From NCBI GenBank assembly GCA_020205615.1, contig CM035162.1, positions 42,646,464 to 42,710,463 on the forward strand: a stretch of 64,000 nt of DNA, in the 5' to 3' direction. Below are positions 58,371-64,000 of this stretch, one piece after another. How positions within the stretch are numbered: the first letter of the stretch is position 1; each line of letters starts with the position of its first letter. Made by a program: the position numbers and the translations under genes. Below the pieces are notes generated by a model that did not search any database, had not been told where the DNA came from, and was given only the letters and a program-made list of their open reading frames with translations. This DNA comes from Panax quinquefolius. Its lineage: Eukaryota > Streptophyta > Magnoliopsida > Apiales > Araliaceae.

Positions 58371-59061
58371 GACATGTTCGACCATGCTATCACCGGAAAA
58401 GCGAACGTGGTAGGCGGCGTGTTGAGTAGAAGATCGTATACAAATACGAAAACGATATTGTCAAAGACTCATTTCAGTATAATTTACAAATAATGGAGAT
58501 GGAGATGAAAACTCTAGGTACCCACGTGATGATATACGAGTATAATCGACTTTAATCGATAAAGTTAAAGCTATTCAAGATACACACCGGAGCTGATGAA
58601 TTTGAAGAAGGAGGTGCAAGAAGTTGTTATTTCAAAAGCGAGAATCGGTGAGGTGAGGAAAGCTCAAACCTTCGATTTATTAATCCATTTGAAATTCTCG
58701 ATCGAATAGAAGGCGTGGCCTATAGACTCGTTTTACCGCCAAGTATGACGCGTGTTCATAACGTTTTTCACGTATCGATGTTATGTAAATATGTGGACGA
58801 CCCGAACCACGTCATTGAGTTAGAACCGGACGAGATAGCCGAAGACTTAACGTACGAGGAGGTACCTGTCAAGATCTTGGATAGGAAAGAACATGTCCTA
58901 TGTACTGAGGTTATACCACAAGTTAAAGTTTTGTGGAGAAACCATCTTATTGAGGAAATGACACGGGAGTTGGAAGCGGAAATGAAAGCGAGGTATTCTC
59001 ATCTTTTGAAACACCAGAATCGTCGTCAATTTCGAGGACGAAATTTCATAAGGAGGGAGGT
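58371..59061 (+). pseudogene. int: E internal region 2: deletion-fused tail with chromodomain-like region and purine tract
   Basis: Same two deletion junctions as in unit 1 (about 58385 and 58650). The tail is better preserved: 124 codons from 58715 with AYRLVLPPSMTRVHNVFHVS, 'MLCKYVDDPNHVIELEPDEI', 'YEEVPVKILDRKEHVLCTEV' and 'WRNHLIEEMTRELEAEMKAR'. Purine tract aaggagggaggt at 59050-59061. Confidence 0.88.
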
Positions 59062-61940
59062 TGTAAGACCCCAAATTATTAATAAATGAAATTTATTTTC
59101 CTCTATTTATTATTTTGAAATAGTAAGGGTTGATTTGATTAATGTGGATAGTTATGGGTAAAATAAGCAAATATTTGAATAAGCAAGTGGTTATAAAATA
59201 TTCATTATTGTCGGGGAATATTCGTTTGGTCGTGGAATATTCAGTGGCGTAAAGGGAATATTCGTATGTGCTGCTTGCAGTCTTTTGTGGGCCCCATAAC
59301 TGAAAGCGATTGGATGAAGAAAGCGACAAATATAAGTTGTTTATAAATAACTTGGCGTAGTTATTCTGAATTATCTTGTTGGAATACTCGGTGGTTAAAA
59401 CACACTAATACGCGTTGTTGAACAAGTAGGCTGCAGTATTGCACCATTTATTGATTCTTACGTAAGAAGGCACTACTCAATAATTGTTACGATAATTCTT
59501 TATTCAAATATTTTATTTTATTGATTCAATAATTCTTTGCATTGATATTTTATATTCTTTGTTATTTTAATAAATTGTCATTACACAAAGTATTTTCCAT
59601 TATCGGAGCAATAATTCATATTATCTGAATAATATTATTGGATAACATTATTGGCAATGTCTAGAAAGTTCTGTCTAAGGAGAGGTTTGGTCACCTAATT
59701 GCGCGCCAGTAAGGAGATATCCTTATTGGAAAGCCCCCTCTTTCTTGAGGAGCGGCACGGTTGCGATCTTGTGATTCTATAATATTATTTGTGAATAATT
59801 AATTATTGATTTATATGATGAGGAAAATATTGATTTTATGTGGATATAGATGGAGAAAATTTTTAAAATGACAATTGTTGATAATTAATATTTTATCTTT
59901 TTCTAATAAAATAATTCATTTAAATATATTATTTTAATAATATATTAACGATGATATTTTTATAATGAATGTAGGATATATGAGTATATGAGGAGGAAAA
60001 GTATTTTTGTGGCATTAAATGTTTAACACATATTTTGTGTGTTGGTGGACATAATTATTGACCGAAATTTGATTATAGCCTGTAAAATCGTCCGTTTGTG
60101 GATTTCGGTCAATTTCTGTTAGGAATTTGGAAAAACTTTCTTCTGCAAAGTTGTAGAGAATTGAATTTCCTATAAAAAGTTGCAAGTTTCGAATTTTTAT
60201 GATAAAAGAGCTATTTATTATGAATTATTGAAGTTCTGAAGTTCCGAAATAATTAATTTTTGAAAGTTTTAATTATTTTTATTTACAAAAACGTGTTTTT
60301 CATTTTGTTTCCCTCATTTAACATGTGATAGGGGCTGAGTTCAGATGGTAAAGCATGCGTATTATGAAGTTTTGGAAAAATATAATAATATTTAATAAAT
60401 TTTTCTACTTTGGTGTTCTAAGCATTTTCTATAAATAGGTGCTTAGGTTAGAATTGAAAATCACACGAAACTAAAGTTTCTCTCTTTATATTATCGAGTG
60501 TATTCTTGTGAGTATTTTGAGTATACTTTTGAGTATTGCTATACGGTGCAAGTTCAAGTCATAGCCTTTATATCCGGTGTTTCATTTACTAATCTTGTCT
60601 TTCGAGGTAAGGGATGTTATTTTATTCGAAAATGATATTATTTCTTCAATATCATTATGCCGAAATATTGGTTGGAAATTTATATCAAATTTGGAACTTT
60701 TTTTATGTCGGGGTTACTATTCATGAGTTACTATTCACGAGTTAGTATTCATGAGTTACTATTCACGAGTTACTATTTATGAGTTACTATTCACGAGTTA
60801 CTATTCATGAGTTACTATTCACGAGTTACTATTCACGAGTACTATTCACGAAGCATGATGATATTTTTTGTGAAATTTCTATCTTTTGGTGTCAGAGTTA
60901 CTATTCACGTATACGACCTTTATTCACGATATCTGACTTATTCACGAATCGACATTATTCACGTAGAAAAATTAAATTTTCATTTTTCGTCCAAAATATC
61001 TATTATGGATACTAGCTTTGATTGTATCCATGTTTTGATCATTCTTGAATTTTACTCCACTCTGGTTATTTATGAAGTATTTTTGAACTTGGATTGTTTA
61101 AAGTACGAATCCTTAATATTTATTCTTTTGTTTCACTGGATTCGTTTTCTTTAAAATATTTTTCATCATCCTCAATTACTAAATGATGATATAATTGAAT
61201 ATCTTTGGCTGTAGTGCAAAGATGAATGATTTCTTGATGAATATCTTTGGCTCAGTAGCAAAAGATGAGCAGTGTTGAGATGAACATGATCGATCGATTA
61301 ATATCTTTGGCCGTAGTGCGAAGATGAGCAGTGTTTAGATGAACATGATCAATGATGAATATCTTTGGCTTTGTAGTGCAAAGATGAATATTTGATTCGG
61401 ATATATATTGATTGATGTTCTGAGGGGATAAAATATCGACGATGAACTTTTAAATTCATATATAGAAGATAGTAGTTTGCATTCTCTACTTAACTCTTCT
61501 AATGAATTATTATTAATTTTGAAGATTGATTTAAAAGCGGTTGTCTATTGTATTCTATTAGATTTTTTCTGTTGAAGACTAACGATAATTTGTTGTACAT
61601 TATCTTAGTCATAATATTCTTCTTTGGGCTAGTTGAGCTCACCCTTTTCCTTTTTGTTCCATTTTTCTTCTCGGGAGGCGAGAATGTAGCGAAGTGCAGT
61701 CGGGGTATGGAATGATGGTTATAGAGAGAGTTGTTTAGTAGTCCTCACCATTTTGTAAAATAATGTATCAATAATTATGATGGGGATTTATTTGCGTGTG
61801 GATATTATGCAGATGGCAATATATCGTATTTAAACTCACAGTTTATATATTGTAATAATAAAGTTATAGTTATTTCTGTACCATGTATTTGGCAACTCAG
61901 AATGGGTTGGATGGAATGGACCTATTTTGGGTGCGTCACA
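59062..61940 (+). repeat. Element E LTR 3
   Basis: Outer 3' LTR of the array, ending gtgcgtcaca before the duplication TTCTT. TATA at 60429-60438, 13-14-bp array 60710-60965, hairpins 61200-61388. Confidence 0.94.
60429..60438 (+). promoter_or_regulatory. TATA box, E LTR 3
   Basis: ctataaatag in the family context; from here transcription would run out into element A's gag on its antisense strand. Confidence 0.7.
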
Positions 61941-61945
61941 TTCTT

Positions 61946-62454
61946 GATCTTCTTCGATCCCAAGATCGTCCTCGAGATGTATGACCAGAGTGTACAGGCT
62001 CATTTCCTCTTCTTGTTCGCCTTTCTGCGGACCTACTCTGTCTTTCGGACTGAGCATAACTGGACGCTTCGTCCTTCATCTCTGCCATACAAAGACTCTG
62101 TTCAGCAATATCCTCCCTTTGTTTCAAAAGAACCTTTAAGGCCTTGTCAGCTTCGTCTGCCATCTTGACCATCTTGGAGGCCTTATCGGTCTGACCATCT
62201 CGGTGTTGGGTTCTAGGCGGTGTGCCTTCTACCCGTTTCCGACCATGGTCATGTCTTTTCTCGACAACAAAAACCAATCTTCTTTTAGCATCACCATGGG
62301 CTCTCGAACGAGAACCTTCTGAAACATGCTTGGAAGCCGTACTATCATGAGCACTCTTTGAAGGACCTAAATGATCCTTGACAGATACTCGTTGTATAGA
62401 CGAACTCACAGCCTTCAGCTGTCCTTCAGGGGTAACCGTTCTACTCTTCACCAT
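61946..62454 (-). pseudogene. gag: Element A gag, N-terminal part
   Basis: ATG at 62454 on minus opens about 170 codons: MVKSRTVTPEGQLKAVSSSI, a Ser/Arg-rich stretch, 'SKMVKMADEADKALKVLLKQ', then Arg-rich RSAERRTRRGNEPVHSGHTS. The frame ends at E's insertion site and resumes at 46259. The start lies 75 bases inside the primer site, a normal short leader. This charged N-terminus precedes the capsid-like core in 45090-46259. Confidence 0.82.
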
Positions 62455-62511
62455 AACTTCTGACGTAGAACGACTAAAAGTTGTGATTGAAACTCAAGAA
62501 CACTAGAAAAG

Positions 62512-62529
62512 CCCCCCTTCTAGCGCCAA
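62512..62529 (-). other. Primer-binding site of element A
   Basis: Minus reads TTGGCGCTAGAAGGGGGG, adjoining the 5' LTR end at 62530. TGGCGC-type sites are common in Tat/Athila elements; the priming tRNA is not identified here. Confidence 0.75.
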
Positions 62530-63079
62530 TGTTAACGCCAAGATCTTTCCACGCGCCCCAATCACGTAAAGCACGTCCAATCTCGCGACGATAAACACGT
62601 CGATACCGGAAGCTTGGCGGCTTGGGACCGTCGGGGATAGCTCCCGGCAGAAGAGTCGATCTGGCGATCACAAGGTTAACAATGGAGGAAAATAAAGTCT
62701 AGTATCTTGAGAGAGAAAAATATCAATTACCTCTCATTGTGTGTTATCCTTGCTAACATATACTCAAATTCCAGTTTCTCGTGCCTTCCACTCCACTCGA
62801 CCACGGTCCCCACTCTAGGGTGACCTCAATTTGCGCACATCTCACTGCTCCATCCCATCCTTTATTTTGCCACCACCGACCGACTAAGTCCAATCCTCAT
62901 TAATGCATGACAGAGATAACGGTCAACTGTTATCTTCTTCATGATTACCGGTCAAAGCCCAACTTCATCTAATGGGTCAGCCCACCAAACTAGTCCAACA
63001 CCTTCAAGACCTAATAAATAAAACCCAATGGATAAGTCCATTCAGTCCGGTCCACTACATAAAGTATCATGGCCCAATA
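62530..63079 (-). repeat. Element A 5' LTR
   Basis: Partner of 5302-5838. The outer end on minus is TATTGGGCC where the 3' LTR has TGTTGGGCC. Followed by the target duplication GTGGT (63080-63084). Confidence 0.92.
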
Positions 63080-63084
63080 GTGGT

Positions 63085-63480
63085 GATATTATCATTCCTC
63101 ATTTTTACATTTTTGGCAGGTGGAAAGAATTTGGCTTAAAAAATTTTGTGCCAAGTCATTCCATGTAGTAATGGATCCGGCCGAAAGTGAATGCAACCAA
63201 ATTTTTGCCTTATCATGGAGTGTGAAAGGGAAGAGACGGAGTCTAATAGCCTCATCATTTACTCCGTTGTATTTGAATGTATCTCCAAGAAGCAAACAAG
63301 ATGATCATTTGTACTATTATTTGGTAGACCTCCAAATTGCACTGAATTTTGGATGATTTGGATTGTGCCTGACTTGTTCTCAAAAAATTTTGCTTGAATT
63401 GTGGGTCTTTGAATGCTTGATTGGAGTTATGTGAGCAGGGCATGACATAGTCTCTCAAAGATTTCCTTCATGAATCTTAA
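63085..63480 (-). pseudogene. gag: Athila gag, N-terminal part (upstream half of 4018-5301)
   Basis: Minus frames read DYVMPCSHNSNQAFKDPQFK, then 'GDTFKYNGVNDEAIRLRLFP' and 'FTLHDKAKIWLHSLSAGSIT' with 'TWNDLAQNFLSQ'. This is the conserved Athila gag entry. It stops at element A's insertion site and continues, after a short degraded join, at 5301. The first ~45 gag residues are missing or unreadable on the high side. Confidence 0.85.
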
Positions 63481-63546
63481 TTTGAACTTGTATAATTTTT
63501 TTATTACTTATTTATTTTATTCTTGTGTAGATTCTCTTGAGTTTGT

Positions 63547-64000
63547 ATGCTACGCTCTCAAGGCTCAGAATTAATTCCTTACGATCCCGAGATTGAAAGG
63601 AACATTCGAACTTCGAAGACAACGAAAAAGAGCTTAAGATACACCCTATTTAAGAAACCATGGCCAAAGAAGAAAATAAATCTTTTTAGAGACTATGTCA
63701 TGCCCCTAGTCACGGAACTCCAATCAAGCATTCAAAGACATGCAATTCAAGCAAACAAATTTGAGATCAAGTTAGGTACAATCCAAAATTCAGTGTAAAT
63801 TGGAGGTCTACCAAATGACGGTCCAAATGATCATCTTGTTAGCTTCTTTGAGATATGTGATACATTCAAATAAAACGGAGTAAATGATGAGGCTATTAGA
63901 CTTCGACTCTTCCCTTTCACACTCCATCATGATAAGGCGAAAAGTTGGTTGCATTCACCTCCGTCCATTACTGCATGGAATAACTTGGCAGAAAAATTTT
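63547..64000 (+). pseudogene. gag: Second Athila gag, N-terminal part, plus strand, runs off the window
   Basis: ATG at 63547 opens MLRSQGSELIPYDPEIERNI, 'FRDYVMPLVTELQSSIQRHA', 'FEIKLGTIQ', one stop at 63796, then frames with 'GGLPNDGPNDHLVSFFEICD' and 'NGVNDEAIRLRLFPFTLHHD'. It is the same gag entry as 63085-63480 on the opposite strand. The upstream 60 bases (tattttattcttgtgtag) look like the usual leader before Athila gag. The rest lies beyond 64000. Confidence 0.87.

Larger units (their letters stand above)
46265..61940 (+). mobile_element. Element E: Tekay array LTR-internal-LTR-internal-LTR, plus strand
   Basis: Three LTRs of about 2.88 kb (46265-49150, 52686-55570, 59062-61940) alternate with two internal regions of about 3.5 kb. 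The whole array is flanked by one perfect 5-bp duplication TTCTT (46260-46264, 61941-61945), so it stems from a single insertion. Both internal regions have the same two coding deletions (RNase H and integrase core), so one was copied from the other, most simply by unequal recombination between sister LTRs. Inserted in element A's gag, in the opposite orientation. Confidence 0.95.
5302..63079 (-). mobile_element. Element A: Tat-lineage (Retand-like) Ty3/gypsy element, minus strand, split by B and E
   Basis: Matching LTRs of about 540 bp lie at 5302-5838 (3' LTR) and 62530-63079 (5' LTR). They are flanked by the perfect 5-bp duplication GTGGT at 5297-5301 and 63080-63084. A purine tract (CTGGGGGGCAA on minus) adjoins the 3' LTR. 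A TTGGCGCTAGAAGG-type primer site adjoins the 5' LTR. Gag runs in three pieces: 62454-61946, 46259-45090 and 10492 downward. Pol is internally deleted. Without its nested insertions A is about 7.5 kb. The 3' region holds an antisense extra gene and a 104-bp tandem array. The host sequence on both sides is one Athila gag. Confidence 0.93.

Overview
The window is heterochromatin-like, AT-rich DNA from a flowering plant with a large genome. It consists almost entirely of LTR retrotransposons of the Ty3/gypsy superfamily inserted into one another. Host genes, tRNA, rRNA and bacterial-type operons were looked for and not seen. The plant assignment rests on the lineages present: Athila, Tat (Ogre-like and Retand-like) and Tekay/Del chromoviruses with tRNA-iMet-type primer sites, plus plant-style introns and TATA boxes. 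I cannot name the species.

Layout. 1-3204: a Tekay-type LTR (minus) split by a solo LTR of the same family (plus, 362-2716, target duplication AAATA). 3205-3770: a (TAA)n microsatellite. 4018-5301 and 63085-~63480: two halves of one decayed Athila gag/protease on the minus strand. They are separated by element A, a Tat-lineage element on the minus strand (5302-63079, target duplication GTGGT). A is itself split twice. Element B, an Ogre-like Tat element (10493-45089, minus), sits in its gag. Element E, an LTR-internal-LTR-internal-LTR Tekay array (46265-61940, plus, target duplication TTCTT), also sits in its gag. B carries two further insertions: D (13926-21438, minus, two 3.6-kb LTRs round only 0.33 kb) and C (26117-36123, minus, a nearly complete Tekay in B's integrase, target duplication CTGAG). 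The insertion order is therefore Athila, then A, then B and E, then C and D. 63547-64000 holds a second Athila gag on the opposite strand, head to head with the first.

The most unusual cargo is two different antisense extra genes in the 3' regions of the two Tat elements. A carries a gene with a 'putative gypsy type transposon' domain and a coiled coil (6248-8475, plus), with a recognisable TATA box, start context and two GT-AG introns. B carries a plant-mobile-domain/DUF7745-like gene with a coiled coil (22366-23982, plus). The Tekay LTRs carry arrays of short hairpins and 13-14-bp repeats downstream of the TATA box, so probably in the transcribed leader. B's LTR has a separate set of hairpins with a constant loop and compensated stems.

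Caution: repeat copies differ from each other over and over at the same CAG/CTG and nearby CG spots, while long flanks are identical. This looks like consensus error at methylated cytosines in a long-read assembly. Many frameshifts and stops listed here may be artefacts, so 'pseudogene' calls mean 'broken as read'.
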